The notes: generated from the letters alone by a model not told the origin. A DNA stretch of 64,000 bases from Arthrobacter sp. B2a2-09 (GCF_027587375.1 NZ_JAMXIC010000011.1:62001-126000); one strand, 5' to 3'; shown: positions 40,644 through 50,186, counted from the stretch's first letter. Numbers and translations are program-made.

Positions 40644-41815
40644 TGAATCATCCCTCCGTCGGTCCGCAAAATGGCCGCGACGCGGAACCTGCGGCCATCA
40701 TCGTCGACCTCTACACGGCCGCCGGCCGAGCGCGCGCGCTCACGGATGCCTATCAGACCATATCCGCCGCCTTCACCGCTGCTTTTCCTGATCCCCGCAT
40801 AATCGTTGGCCGCCACAATGCTCAGGTGACCGTCGGCGCAGCCGATCGCCAGTTCCACCTGTCCCCGGCCGTGCCGCTGCGCGTTTGTCAGCGCCTCCTG
40901 CACGATCCGGAAGGCAGCCAGGCCCACGGTGGGATCCAGCCCGTCGGTGTCTCCGTCGATGACGAAATTCACGGAAACCCCTGCTGCTCGGAATGTTTCG
41001 ATAAGTGCCGGGATCTGCGCAATATCAGGAGTCGGGCGGACCGGATCGTCGTCATCGACACCGCGGCGCAGCACGGCGAGGATCAGCTGCGTCTCGTGCA
41101 GCACCCTGCGCACACTGGCACGGGCAGATTCCAGCGCCGTGCGGGCAGCCGAGTCTCCGGCGGGAAGGCTTACTTCCGCGACGCCAAGATTCATCCCGAG
41201 CACGGCGACCTCATGGCCCACGACGTCATGGAGGTCACGGGCAATACGTACCCGCTCCTGCGTGATTCCGCGTTCAACTGCAAGGTCAGCTGCGGCTTCG
41301 GCGTCGAGCGCGCGTTGTTTCATGGATTCAAGGTAATCCTGTTGCGCGCGCACAGCGTTTCCGACGGCCGCACCTACGGCGCAGCATGCCGAAGCCACCA
41401 GGGCCACAGATGCCTGGAAATTCCAATGCTCCCGTATCACGAGCGAGAAGTAGACAGGGACACCGGCCATCAGCAGCGCGAGAATGGCGCGGGCACCGCG
41501 AACGGTCACCGAGAACAACGTAAAGACGACGACCGACCACATCGCCACGAACTCGGTCGCGAGGAGCGCTGCCGCAACCGAGCCGAACGTAACGACGAGC
41601 AATCCGAGCACGCGCTGGAATCGGCCCAGGATGAGGCCTGCCGCCACCAGAAACACTCCGGTGTAACCGAGCAGCGGTTCACCGGAGAGCCCCAACACGA
41701 AGAACTCCGTTACAACAGCCGCCCAGCTCAGAATCAGAACCACTCGGTTGAGGAATTGGCCGCGGAGAAACCACGCCAATCTCGGCGATGCCAACGGGGC
41801 GCTGCTTGATGTCAT
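40640..41815 (-). CDS. DesK/NarX-type sensor histidine kinase
   Basis: 391 residues from MTSSSAPLASPRLAWF. A GTG at 41833 or TTG at 41857 are alternatives, and no ribosome site decides clearly. Several hydrophobic segments occupy the first ~165 residues. The HisKA_3 box is RIARDLHDVVGHEVAVLGM with the phospho-acceptor His, and the ATPase region shows VQEALTNAQRHG and YGLIGIRERARSAGG. It signals through the overlapping NarL-type regulator. The many membrane helices and absence of a large sensor domain suggest detection of membrane state. Confidence 0.92.
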   Translation of the reverse strand: MTSSSAPLASPRLAWFLRGQFLNRVVLILSWAAVVTEFFVLGLSGEPLLGYTGVFLVAAGLILGRFQRVLGLLVVTFGSVAAALLATEFVAMWSVVVFTLFSVTVRGARAILALLMAGVPVYFSLVIREHWNFQASVALVASACCAVGAAVGNAVRAQQDYLESMKQRALDAEAAADLAVERGITQERVRIARDLHDVVGHEVAVLGMNLGVAEVSLPAGDSAARTALESARASVRRVLHETQLILAVLRRGVDDDDPVRPTPDIAQIPALIETFRAAGVSVNFVIDGDTDGLDPTVGLAAFRIVQEALTNAQRHGRGQVELAIGCADGHLSIVAANDYAGIRKSSGEGGGYGLIGIRERARSAGGRVEVDDDGRRFRVAAILRTDGGMIQ

Positions 41816-41944
41816 CTCACGATTATCATTCACTCCCTGACTCTTCCTGCGCCGCAACGGACCACATCACGTCGGTCCACCGGGCGGCCTTCATGATAGG
41901 CGCCCGGCGGCGGCGACCCGGTCCGGCGTGAGACTGCCCCCGTG

Positions 41945-41966
41945 GCCTACTGCATACGCAGTAGGC
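41945..41966. promoter_or_regulatory. Palindromic operator upstream of the MMPL gene
   Basis: GCCTACTGC and GCAGTAGGC, 9-bp arms with ATAC between them, 85 bp upstream of the MMPL start and 130 bp from the kinase start. The core CTACTGCATNCGCAGTAG recurs at 44350-44375. Confidence 0.72.
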
Positions 41967-42051
41967 AAGGCGATCCCGTTAGATGATTCGCACAGCTCCC
42001 GTGGCAGGAAACATCGGAAGTGAACATTTTCCGTATATCTGAGGAGTCTTC

Positions 42052-44256
42052 ATGTCCGCGTTTCTTGCACACGTCGGTCGGTTCAGCGCCCGACATCGAT
42101 TGGTGGTGATCGGGGCATGGCTGGTGATTTTCGCCGTCCTCGTTGCCACCCTGGTCGTCGGCAGCGCCAACGGCCCGTCCGGTTCAGCGTCCAGCTCCGT
42201 CCCTGATTCTCCGGCTTCGCGAGCGCTCGATCGGATGAAGACAGAGTTCCCCTCCGCGGGGGCGGCCTCCGGCGGAACGCTCCAACTGGTCTTCCAGCCC
42301 GAAGGCGGCAACGTCTCCGACCCCGCCGTCGCGGGACAGATCGCCGCCGTGCTCAACGACGCCAAATCCCTTCCCGGTGTCGAGAGGGTGAGTGACCCGT
42401 TCGACCCGGCACGGCCCTACATCTCCAAAGATCACAGTGTCGCTGTCGCGACCTTGTCCTTCGGGGAACTGTCGAAAGACCAGAAGGTTTCCTCCTATGA
42501 CGCGGCCATGAAGGTGCGCACCGGGGCCCCGTCAAATCTCGGCGTCGAGCTCGGGGGCAACCTCGTTCCCCTGGGCGCCCCGGCTCCCGGCATCGGCGAG
42601 GGGGCCGGCGTGGTCATCGCTTTCCTCGTGTTGGTGCTCACCTTCGGGTCTCTGCTGGCAGCCGGGGTCAACCTGCTCATCGCGGTGTTCGGGGTTGGAG
42701 TGGGCCTTGTCGGCATCCTCGCCTATGGGTCCCTCACGCCCATCGGAGAGAACTCCATCATTCTCGCCTCGATGCTCGGACTGGCGGTCGGCATCGACTA
42801 CAGCCTGTTCATCCTTTCCCGCTTCCGAACAGAGCTTCGCGGGGGCAAGCGTGTCGAAGATGCCGTAGCCCGGGCCACTGGCACGGCCGGCACCGCCGTC
42901 GTCTTTGCCGGCCTCACCGTGATCATCGCCCTGGTCGCCCTTCTGGTCGCGAACCTCAGCTTCATCACCGAGATGGGAATCGCGGCTGCGTTCGGCGTGT
43001 TCGTGTCCGTGCTCCTGGCCCTGACGCTCCTGCCCGCGCTAATGCGCACCCTTGGCACCAGGGCACTGTCCAAGAAGCACCGGAAGGAACTCGCCTCCGG
43101 GAAGCTCTGGACGGAGGGCGCCGCTCAAAAGCGCGGGATCCTCCGCGGATGGGGAAGCTTCGTTGTCAACCGGCCGATTGTGTCGATTCTTGCCGGAGTC
43201 GTCATCCTGGTCGTTGTCGCGCTGCCGATGTTGAGCATGAAGACGGCGTTCAACGTTCCCGGCGGCGCGGATCCCGGATCCACTGAACGCACCGCCTACA
43301 ACCTCATCGTCGACAAGTTCGGTGGCATTCAAAGCCCCCTCATGGTTCTCGCTAACGGTACTGGCAGTGCCCCCACGACGGCGGCCATCGAGAAGGACAT
43401 TGCCGGCATGGACGGGGTTCAGCAGGTCGTGCCCGCTGAAGTCTCCACGGACGGGACCATGGCCCGCATCATCGTGATACCCCACGACGGCCCCATCGAC
43501 CAGCAGACCAAGGACCTGGTCCACCGCATCCGGGCTGAGGCTGATTCCACGGCAGGCGTCCACCTCGAGGTGACCGGCGAGACGGCAATCGGCATCGACC
43601 AAGATACGGCGCTCATGAACGCGCTGATCAAATACATCATCGTGATCGTCGTGATCTCAATGGTGCTGATGGTGCTGATGTTCCGTTCCCTCCTCATTCC
43701 CGTCATAGCAACCCTCGGCTACCTCCTCTCCGTCGGAGCGTCGTTCGGCGCAAGCACTGCCGTGTTCCAGTGGGGTTGGCTCGATCCCCTCATTGCCGCC
43801 CCGCAGGGCGACCCTATGCTCAGCCTGCTTCCCCTCCTGCTGGTCGGTGTGCTGTTCGGACTCGCCATGGACTACCAGGTATTCCTGGTGTCCCGGATCA
43901 AGGAAATGCATGACAAGGGCATGTCACCCAAACAGGCGATCAGGGACGGATTCGCCCGATCCGGACCCGTGCTCGTGGCCGCCGCCGCGATCATGACCGT
44001 CGTTTTCGCGGGATTCGCCACGGGCACCTTCGCCGTCGGCGCGTCCATCGCGTTCGGTCTCATGGTCGGCGTAATGGCTGACGCCTTCATCGTCCGTCTC
44101 GTCCTCATGCCGGCGCTGCTGAGCCTGCTAGGCAAGTCCGCCTGGTGGCTTCCGAAATGGCTCGACCGCATCGTCCCGAACATCGACACTGAGGGACACG
44201 CCCTCGATGCCGGGCCACAAAAGGAAAACGAGGAAGTCCCCGTCGCCGTCGGCTAG
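42052..44256 (+). CDS. MMPL-family RND-type membrane transporter
   Basis: 734 residues. Two repeats of six transmembrane segments, each with a large external loop. TM1 is near residues 22-42 (LVVIGAWLVIFAVLVATLVVG); the first cluster is near 190-340 with GLAVGIDYSLFILSRFR (a conserved Asp-Tyr), and the second near 525-705 with FGLAMDYQVFLVSRIKEMHD. In actinobacteria this family exports lipids and glycolipids. Divergent from the two-component system and followed by a lipid kinase gene that shares its operator. Confidence 0.94.
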   Translation: MSAFLAHVGRFSARHRLVVIGAWLVIFAVLVATLVVGSANGPSGSASSSVPDSPASRALDRMKTEFPSAGAASGGTLQLVFQPEGGNVSDPAVAGQIAAVLNDAKSLPGVERVSDPFDPARPYISKDHSVAVATLSFGELSKDQKVSSYDAAMKVRTGAPSNLGVELGGNLVPLGAPAPGIGEGAGVVIAFLVLVLTFGSLLAAGVNLLIAVFGVGVGLVGILAYGSLTPIGENSIILASMLGLAVGIDYSLFILSRFRTELRGGKRVEDAVARATGTAGTAVVFAGLTVIIALVALLVANLSFITEMGIAAAFGVFVSVLLALTLLPALMRTLGTRALSKKHRKELASGKLWTEGAAQKRGILRGWGSFVVNRPIVSILAGVVILVVVALPMLSMKTAFNVPGGADPGSTERTAYNLIVDKFGGIQSPLMVLANGTGSAPTTAAIEKDIAGMDGVQQVVPAEVSTDGTMARIIVIPHDGPIDQQTKDLVHRIRAEADSTAGVHLEVTGETAIGIDQDTALMNALIKYIIVIVVISMVLMVLMFRSLLIPVIATLGYLLSVGASFGASTAVFQWGWLDPLIAAPQGDPMLSLLPLLLVGVLFGLAMDYQVFLVSRIKEMHDKGMSPKQAIRDGFARSGPVLVAAAAIMTVVFAGFATGTFAVGASIAFGLMVGVMADAFIVRLVLMPALLSLLGKSAWWLPKWLDRIVPNIDTEGHALDAGPQKENEEVPVAVG

Positions 44257-44349
44257 GTCGATACATGTAGGAAAAACCTGAAGCGGGCCGTTGCCGGCAG
44301 GCGGCGGCCCGCTTCCATGCCCGCGAACAGCGTGCCCAGCAAACTGGGA

Positions 44350-44375
44350 CACTCTACTGCATCCGCAGTAGAGTG
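44350..44375. promoter_or_regulatory. Palindromic operator upstream of the lipid kinase gene
   Basis: CACTCTACTGC and GCAGTAGAGTG form 11-bp arms around ATCC, 52 bp upstream of the lipid kinase start. The inner bases match the operator at 41945-41966 except one spacer base. Confidence 0.75.
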
Positions 44376-44427
44376 ATCGATCCACCTGCACGATGGCACA
44401 GGACTGCCCGTCCGCGAGGCTTGAATC

Positions 44428-45447
44428 ATGACAGACCTCCTCCACGCATCCGTCCCCCGGCAGGGCCTCCTTGCGGCGGAGCCACCGCAAAGCCTCCTGG
44501 TCAGCCAGGCCGCCATCGTTGTGAACACGTCGAAATTCTCCACACCGCGGGCCATGGAGAGGTTCCAGACAGAGGTTGAGAGCACTTTTGTCTCGCACGG
44601 GTGGACGGCCCCTTTTTGGCTGCAGACGACGGCGGAGTCCCGCGGGGCGAAAGAGGCGCGCTGGGCAGTGCGAGCCGGCGTCGACGTAGTGCTCGTTGCC
44701 GGCGGTGACGGCACCATACGTACTGTCGCGCAGGAACTCGCCGGATCGGACATTCCCATCGCCCTGCTGCCGATCGGTACGGGCAACCTGCTCGCCCGAA
44801 ACCTCGGCATTCCCCGGAAGAACATCACGGCCGCAGTGCAGATCGCCTGCAACAGCAAGGACCACCCGATGGACGTGGGCCGGCTCGAGCTGGACCGCAC
44901 CGGAAACGGCAACGAAGTCCAAGGCTTCGTCTTCCTTGTGATGGCCGGAGCCGGATTCGACGCAGCCACAGTGGGCGGAGCCGACGACACCATGAAGTCC
45001 GGGCTGGGACCGGCCGCGTATCTGCTCTCCGGGGCACGCGCGACCCAGGAGAAGATGGCATTCACCACGATCTGCGTCGACGGCTCGACCCGGCGCAGGA
45101 GGGAATCGCATGGCGTGATCGTTGGCAATTGCGGGTCGCTGACGATGGGACTGAGGCTGATGCCCGGGGCCATACCCGACGACGGCCTCCTCGACGGCGT
45201 AGCCCTCCTACAGCGGAACGTCACCGACTGGGCGCGCGCCGCCTGGTCCGTCGTCACGCGCAGCCGCGGCCGCCACCGGTCCATGCCGCGGTTCCAGGGA
45301 CGGGTCATCGAGGTCCTCACCGACGCACCCCAACCGGTGCAAGTGGACGGCGACGTCGTTGGCGCAGGCCGCATGGTCCGGTTCCACGTCCAGGCTGAAG
45401 GGCTCCTCGTGCGCCGCCCCGACGGACGCACCGCCCAACATCACTAA
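44428..45447 (+). CDS. Diacylglycerol kinase-like lipid kinase (DAGK catalytic)
   Basis: 339 residues. VLVAGGDGTIRTV (GGDGT at 92-96) is the nucleotide-binding motif and LLPIGTGNLLARNLGIP (GTGN at 117-120) follows, the pattern of the YegS/DgkB family. The C-terminal part has a beta sandwich (EVLTDAPQPVQVDGDVVG). These enzymes phosphorylate membrane lipids such as diacylglycerol. It appears to be regulated with the MMPL transporter through a shared palindrome. Confidence 0.92.
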   Translation: MTDLLHASVPRQGLLAAEPPQSLLVSQAAIVVNTSKFSTPRAMERFQTEVESTFVSHGWTAPFWLQTTAESRGAKEARWAVRAGVDVVLVAGGDGTIRTVAQELAGSDIPIALLPIGTGNLLARNLGIPRKNITAAVQIACNSKDHPMDVGRLELDRTGNGNEVQGFVFLVMAGAGFDAATVGGADDTMKSGLGPAAYLLSGARATQEKMAFTTICVDGSTRRRRESHGVIVGNCGSLTMGLRLMPGAIPDDGLLDGVALLQRNVTDWARAAWSVVTRSRGRHRSMPRFQGRVIEVLTDAPQPVQVDGDVVGAGRMVRFHVQAEGLLVRRPDGRTAQHH

Positions 45448-45574
45448 CGCGGAGCGCCCAGGCACTGTTGAGGGGCACGACGACGTGAATGAAGACCGCT
45501 GCCCGTGCCCCAATCCCCCTCCACCATCAGGTCATCCTCAAGGCCGCCGGCTCGCAGGGCAGCGCTCCATCCGG

Positions 45575-46660
45575 CTACATCTCCGTAGAGACAGTCGTGG
45601 CTCCGTGAGCGGGCGGGAATTCGTTCGACGACTGCATGGGCGCGGCGGTTGTTTTTCGTGCCACAAGGGTTGGCCGCACCACGCTGCTTACTGCCTCGGT
45701 ACGGCCGCCGATGCGTTCCAAGAGAAGGCGTCCTGCGGCTGCGCCCATGTCGAGGCCTGACTGGTCGATTGTGGTGATCGAGATTGGCGCGAGCGAAGTG
45801 GTGAAGATGTTGTCGAAGCCGGCCACCGAGAGTTCCTCGGGAACACGGATGCCTGCGTTCCACATGGTTGTCAGGACTCCGAAGGCGGCTACGTCGCAGC
45901 CGGCGAAGACCGCCGTGGGCCTTTTTGCTCGGGACAGGATCAACCGTCCCGATTGTTCGCCGCCCTCCTGGCTCCATTGCGACTGAATGATGTCGATCGC
46001 GTCGCCGAGTCCGTGACGGATCATCGCGTCAACATACCCGCGCACGCGCACTTCCTCAGGGAGCCGTGCGTCATTCGTTCCTTCCGTCGTGTGATTGACA
46101 TAGGTGATCTGCCGGTGCCCGAGCGATACGAGATGATCCACAACAAGGTTCGCACCGGCAAAGTCGTCTGCGGCAACCGAGTCAAAGTCCGGGCTGGCCC
46201 CGTGGCGGCCGAGCACGACAACCGGGATGTTCCTGGCCATCGTCTCCAGCTCGGAGTCCGTTCCAAGTGGGGAAATCAGAACGATCCCGTCCATTCCCCG
46301 GTCGATCAGGTCTTCGACCATCCGGTCCTGGGCATTCTTGCCCGAGCCTGCGGGGGCGACCAGCAGCCGGTATTTCTGCCGTTCGCACTCTCTCCTGATG
46401 CCTTCGACCAGAAGCGATGAAAACTCGTTGTGCAGATCCGCGACGACCACGGCCACGGTGTGGGTTCGTCCACGCATGCCCCGGGCGGAGGCCAGAGGCC
46501 GATACCCGAGGGCCTGCATGGAAGCCTGCACCTTCGCTTTCATCTCGGAGCTGACACCGTAGGCATTACGGAGCACCTTGGATGCAGCAGCGGTGGAAAC
46601 GCCTGCGTGGGTCGCGACGTCGACAATCGTGGGTCGCTTGTTGACGGATCCCTTGTTCAT
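45575..46660 (-). CDS. LacI family regulator of the polysaccharide locus
   Basis: 361 residues from MNKGSVNKRPTIVDVATHAG; AGGAGG ends four bases before this ATG, which is why it is preferred to the upstream 46693 start. The HTH (IVDVATHAGVSTAAASKVLR) and the hinge are followed by an effector-binding domain ending SVAGFDNIFTTSLAPISIT. It is divergent from the ABC transporter, with two near-palindromic operators between. Its ligand is presumably a product of the target polysaccharide. Confidence 0.92.
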   Translation of the reverse strand: MNKGSVNKRPTIVDVATHAGVSTAAASKVLRNAYGVSSEMKAKVQASMQALGYRPLASARGMRGRTHTVAVVVADLHNEFSSLLVEGIRRECERQKYRLLVAPAGSGKNAQDRMVEDLIDRGMDGIVLISPLGTDSELETMARNIPVVVLGRHGASPDFDSVAADDFAGANLVVDHLVSLGHRQITYVNHTTEGTNDARLPEEVRVRGYVDAMIRHGLGDAIDIIQSQWSQEGGEQSGRLILSRAKRPTAVFAGCDVAAFGVLTTMWNAGIRVPEELSVAGFDNIFTTSLAPISITTIDQSGLDMGAAAGRLLLERIGGRTEAVSSVVRPTLVARKTTAAPMQSSNEFPPAHGATTVSTEM

Positions 46661-46761
46661 CGCGCCTCCTTCGGCTGCATTCATGCTGGACATCCCTTCT
46701 TACCGCATCTGAAGCCTGGACCTCTTGGCAGATCAGCACTTTGTGATCTACGCTATAGAAA

Positions 46762-46779
46762 GTGTATAACGTACTACAC
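46762..46779. promoter_or_regulatory. LacI-type operator 1 of the polysaccharide locus
   Basis: GTGTATAACGTACTACAC: an 18-bp imperfect dyad with the central ACGT, about 100 bp upstream of the LacI gene and 185 bp upstream of the first permease gene. Confidence 0.65.
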
Positions 46780-46806
46780 GATTTGAGATCATTTCTCTGC
46801 CAATCA

Positions 46807-46824
46807 AAGTAGAACGTACTACTT
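46807..46824. promoter_or_regulatory. LacI-type operator 2 of the polysaccharide locus
   Basis: AAGTAGAACGTACTACTT: an 18-bp dyad with 6-bp perfect outer arms and central ACGT, centred 45 bp from operator 1. The two share the core AACGTACTAC. Confidence 0.68.
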
Positions 46825-46963
46825 CAATTTTACAGAACCGGACAACCCTCTGGACAGCGAAAAGCCTCCCCAGTAGTCCATCTCTTCGATGAAACGATTC
46901 AGATGGATAGGGTTTCACCTCCGCAAAAGCGGAGTCGTCCCCGACGAAGAGAATGGAAATGCG

Positions 46964-47926
46964 ATGACGCAACGTGAACTCGCAGACCCCCGCACAGGGG
47001 TGCCTGGACGTTCCACGACACCGAGGGCGCGGCCAGCGCAAACGCGCAGGCGGCGGGCGGGCGCCGGCGCGAGGGCGCCGTGGTGGTTCCTTCTGCCCGC
47101 GCTGGCGGTCTTCACCCTGATCGTCGTGATCCCTAGCTGGCGGGGAGCCTTCTATGCCCTGACCAACTGGGACGGCTTGTCGCCGCAGTTCGACTTCGTC
47201 GGGTTCGACAACTTCGTCCGGGTGTTCAAGGATTCCGCGGCCGGTGCGTCGATCCTGAACACGACACTGTATGCCATCGGCGTCATGGTGGTCCAGAACT
47301 TCATCGGCCTGCTTCTGGCGTTGGGAGTGAACTCCGCAATCCGGAGCCGCAACTGGCTGCGCGTGCTGTTTTTCGCCCCGGCCGTCGTGACGCCGCTGGT
47401 TGTGGCCAACTTGTGGCAATACATCCTCGCCCCGGACGGTGCATTGAACACGGCACTGCGGGCTGTCGGCCTGGATTTCCTGGCCCAGGACTGGCTGGGC
47501 AACGCCCAGCTGGCGTTGCCGGCGATCATCTCAGTGGTGGTGTGGCAGTTCGCCGGCTATTCGATGGTGATTTTCCTGGCGGGCCTGCAGAGCATTCCCG
47601 AGGACGTTTACGAGGCGGCAAGCCTGGACGGCGCCGGGTCCTTCAAGACCTTCTGGAACATCACCCGGCCGTTGCTGGCGCCTTCGATGACCATCAACCT
47701 GATGCTGTCCCTCATCGGCGGCCTGAAGCTTTTCGATCAGGTGTTGATCATGACCCAGGGCGGGCCCGGCAGCGCGACCGAGAGCCTCAGCACGATCGCT
47801 TACAAGGACGCTTTCCAGTTCCAGCTCTTCGGGTACAGCACCGCCCTGACCCTCGTTCTGACCGCCTTCGTCGCGGTTGCCTCCCTCATCCAGTTCACCC
47901 TGCTCCGCCGAGGAGAAGACAAATGA
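46964..47926 (+). CDS. ABC sugar transporter permease (MalF-like)
   Basis: 320 residues from MTQRELADPRTGVPG; the longer open frame upstream starts at 46889. Six hydrophobic segments follow a 40-residue Arg-rich N-terminus. The EAA loop reads EDVYEAASLDGAGSFKTFWNITRPLLAPS (read as EAASLDGAGSFKTFW), the contact with the ATPase. It belongs to the CUT1 carbohydrate importer class and overlaps the second permease by 4 bp. Confidence 0.93.
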   Translation: MTQRELADPRTGVPGRSTTPRARPAQTRRRRAGAGARAPWWFLLPALAVFTLIVVIPSWRGAFYALTNWDGLSPQFDFVGFDNFVRVFKDSAAGASILNTTLYAIGVMVVQNFIGLLLALGVNSAIRSRNWLRVLFFAPAVVTPLVVANLWQYILAPDGALNTALRAVGLDFLAQDWLGNAQLALPAIISVVVWQFAGYSMVIFLAGLQSIPEDVYEAASLDGAGSFKTFWNITRPLLAPSMTINLMLSLIGGLKLFDQVLIMTQGGPGSATESLSTIAYKDAFQFQLFGYSTALTLVLTAFVAVASLIQFTLLRRGEDK

Positions 47927-48741
47927 AGCGCTACACCCTCAAAACGGGCGCCCTTGAGGTAGTCATGATCCTCGTCGCCCTCCTCTTCGCCGCCCCCGTC
48001 TACGTGCTGATCAACACAGCACTCAATTCCGGTGGTGTCACGGCGTCCCTCGCCCCTGTCGCCACCCCCTCCTTCGACAACTTCGCCACCGCATGGGTCA
48101 GCGGAGGCCTCGGTCCGGCGATGATCAACAACATCGTCATCACTGTCGTATCCGTCTTCCTGATCGTAGTGATCAGCGCCTCCGCAGCCTACCCCCTGGC
48201 ACGGATCACCCGGAGGTGGTCCAAGCTTGCATTCGCGTTCTTCCTCGGCGGGCTGCTGATCCCGGGACTGCTGGCACTGATCCCGCTCTACACCACCTTC
48301 CGTGACCTCCACCTCATCGGGTCGATCTGGGGCCTTGTCATCATCTATGTCGGCGCCCAGATGCCTTTCTCGATCTTTCTCTACACGCAGTTCCTGCGGT
48401 CCCTGCCGCTTGACTTCGAGGAAGCGGCCACCCTCGACGGCGGCAGTCCGTTCCGGGTGTTCTGGCAGGTCGTGTTCCCGCTGATGCGGCCCATCACCGG
48501 CACCGTCGTCATCCTCAACACGATCACGGTGTGGAACGACTTCTTCACCCCGCTGCTGTACCTGTCAGGCAGCGGAACCAACACCATCCCGATCGCCATT
48601 TACTCGTTCACAGGACAGTACGTGAACCAATGGGGCACCATCTTCGCCGCGCTCATCATCGGCGTGACCCCACTCCTGATCTTCTACTTCCTCCTGCAGC
48701 GAAGCATCATCAAGGGCTTCGCAGGAGGGCTGAAGGGTTGA
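47923..48741 (+). CDS. ABC sugar transporter permease (MalG-like)
   Basis: 272 residues, six hydrophobic segments, starting MKRYTLKTGALEVVMILVAL. The EAA loop is DFEEAATLDGGSPFRVFWQV near residue 164, the C-terminal end LLQRSIIKGFAGGLKG is typical of CUT1 inner-membrane partners. No ATPase gene follows, so a shared multi-purpose ATPase encoded elsewhere (MsiK-type) is probably used, as in many actinobacterial importers. Confidence 0.93.
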   Translation: MKRYTLKTGALEVVMILVALLFAAPVYVLINTALNSGGVTASLAPVATPSFDNFATAWVSGGLGPAMINNIVITVVSVFLIVVISASAAYPLARITRRWSKLAFAFFLGGLLIPGLLALIPLYTTFRDLHLIGSIWGLVIIYVGAQMPFSIFLYTQFLRSLPLDFEEAATLDGGSPFRVFWQVVFPLMRPITGTVVILNTITVWNDFFTPLLYLSGSGTNTIPIAIYSFTGQYVNQWGTIFAALIIGVTPLLIFYFLLQRSIIKGFAGGLKG

Positions 48742-48824
48742 GCGGACGACGCACCCTACGTCCCCGCCCGGCCGGCTCCACCCATCCCCCAGTCACTTCA
48801 ACCCACGCGCTTCAAGGGAGAACC

Positions 48825-50090
48825 ATGCGTCACAAGAAAGTCATCACAGCCATCGGCGCGATAGCCGCCGTCGGCATCGCCCTCACAGGATGTTCCTCGA
48901 ACGCTCCGGCGGCATCCAGCCCCGGGACGGTCACGGTCGCCCGGCTGTCCGGCTCGGACGACAAGTGGAAGGCAATCGCCGACAAGTTCCACGAACTCAA
49001 CCCGAGCCTGACCGTCGAATACACGATCATCCCGACGGATAGCTACAACCAGCAGATGGGCACACGCCTCGCCGCAGGTACCGCCACGGACGTCCTGAAC
49101 GTCTTCCCCGGCAGCGGCAACGCCACCGCGGTGCGGACCCTGGCCAAGAACGGCTATCTCGCGGACCTGTCCGGCGAAAGCTGGGCAGCCACCCAACCCG
49201 ACTCCACCACCTCCGCAACCGCCTACCAGGGCAAGAGGTACATGTTCACGGACGTGGCCACCGCCAACACCCTGGGCGGCGTCTACAACACCAAAGCCCT
49301 GCAGGACGCGGGCCTGAAGATCCCCACGACCTACTCCGAAGTCCTGGGGTTCTGCACCGCCGCGCAGAAGGCAGGCAAGGTCGCCTACGCTCTGGGCGCA
49401 CAGACGCAGTGGGTCACTCAGCTGGTCACCTATGCGCTGGTCTCCACGGATGTCTACGCCAAGGACCCGGACTTCAACCAGAAGCAGCTCAACAAACAAA
49501 CGACCTTCCAGGACAGCAACTGGCTCGACGCCATGACCAAGTACAAGGAAATGTTCGACAAGGGCTGCTTCAACAAGGACGCCCTGGGGACCTCGGTGGA
49601 CAACCAGACCGCCATGGTCGCTGACGGCCGGGCACTCGGAGCCATCCAGATCTCGACCATGGCCAACTCCATGAAGAAGGCCAACCCGGCGCTGAACATC
49701 GAGCTCGCACCGATCCCGGCCACCGACAACACAGCCGACACCCGCCTTGCCTTCGGACTGGGCGTGGGCTGGGGCGTCAATGCCAAGGCCAAGAACGCCG
49801 ACGGAGCGAAAAAGTTCGTCGCATTCCTCGCGAGCAAGGACGGAAGCGCCATGAACGCCGACAAGTACGGTGTAGCCCCCAACGGCACGGTCGAGGCCAA
49901 CGATATAAACAAGCTCGAGATCCCCTTCGTCAAGGACGGAAAGACGGCGTCGTTCCCGGACGTTGACTGGCCCTCACCCCAGGTCCAGAACCTGCACCTG
50001 ACCGGCATTCAGGAAATGCTTGGCGGCAAGAAGACCCCAACGGAAGTCCTGACCTCGATGCAGGACGCCTTCACCGCAGCACTGAAGTAG
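48825..50090 (+). CDS. ABC transporter sugar-binding lipoprotein
   Basis: 421 residues from MRHKKVITAIGAIAAVG. The lipobox LTGCSS places the lipidated Cys at residue 23, so the mature protein is anchored outside the membrane. The rest is a bacterial extracellular solute-binding family 1 protein (KWKAIADKFHELNPSLTVEY near residue 46). AAGGGAG precedes the ATG at good distance. It follows the permeases by 83 bp and completes the importer. A strong hairpin follows the stop. Confidence 0.93.
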   Translation: MRHKKVITAIGAIAAVGIALTGCSSNAPAASSPGTVTVARLSGSDDKWKAIADKFHELNPSLTVEYTIIPTDSYNQQMGTRLAAGTATDVLNVFPGSGNATAVRTLAKNGYLADLSGESWAATQPDSTTSATAYQGKRYMFTDVATANTLGGVYNTKALQDAGLKIPTTYSEVLGFCTAAQKAGKVAYALGAQTQWVTQLVTYALVSTDVYAKDPDFNQKQLNKQTTFQDSNWLDAMTKYKEMFDKGCFNKDALGTSVDNQTAMVADGRALGAIQISTMANSMKKANPALNIELAPIPATDNTADTRLAFGLGVGWGVNAKAKNADGAKKFVAFLASKDGSAMNADKYGVAPNGTVEANDINKLEIPFVKDGKTASFPDVDWPSPQVQNLHLTGIQEMLGGKKTPTEVLTSMQDAFTAALK

Positions 50091-50095
50091 AGCCA

Positions 50096-50142
50096 AAACG
50101 CGGGGGCGGCGTTCATCGTCGATGAACGCCGCCCCCGCGTTT
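50096..50142 (+). terminator. Perfect 23-bp-arm hairpin after the solute-binding gene
   Basis: Arms 50096-50118 and 50120-50142 pair perfectly with a single base between them, so the tip opens to a small loop. It ends in TTT and lies five bases after the stop codon. It separates importer genes from the enzyme genes, suggesting differential expression. Confidence 0.85.
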
Positions 50143-50186
50143 CAACTGCTCCCTCCACCGACAACACCGTGATGAGTCTGTAGGCA

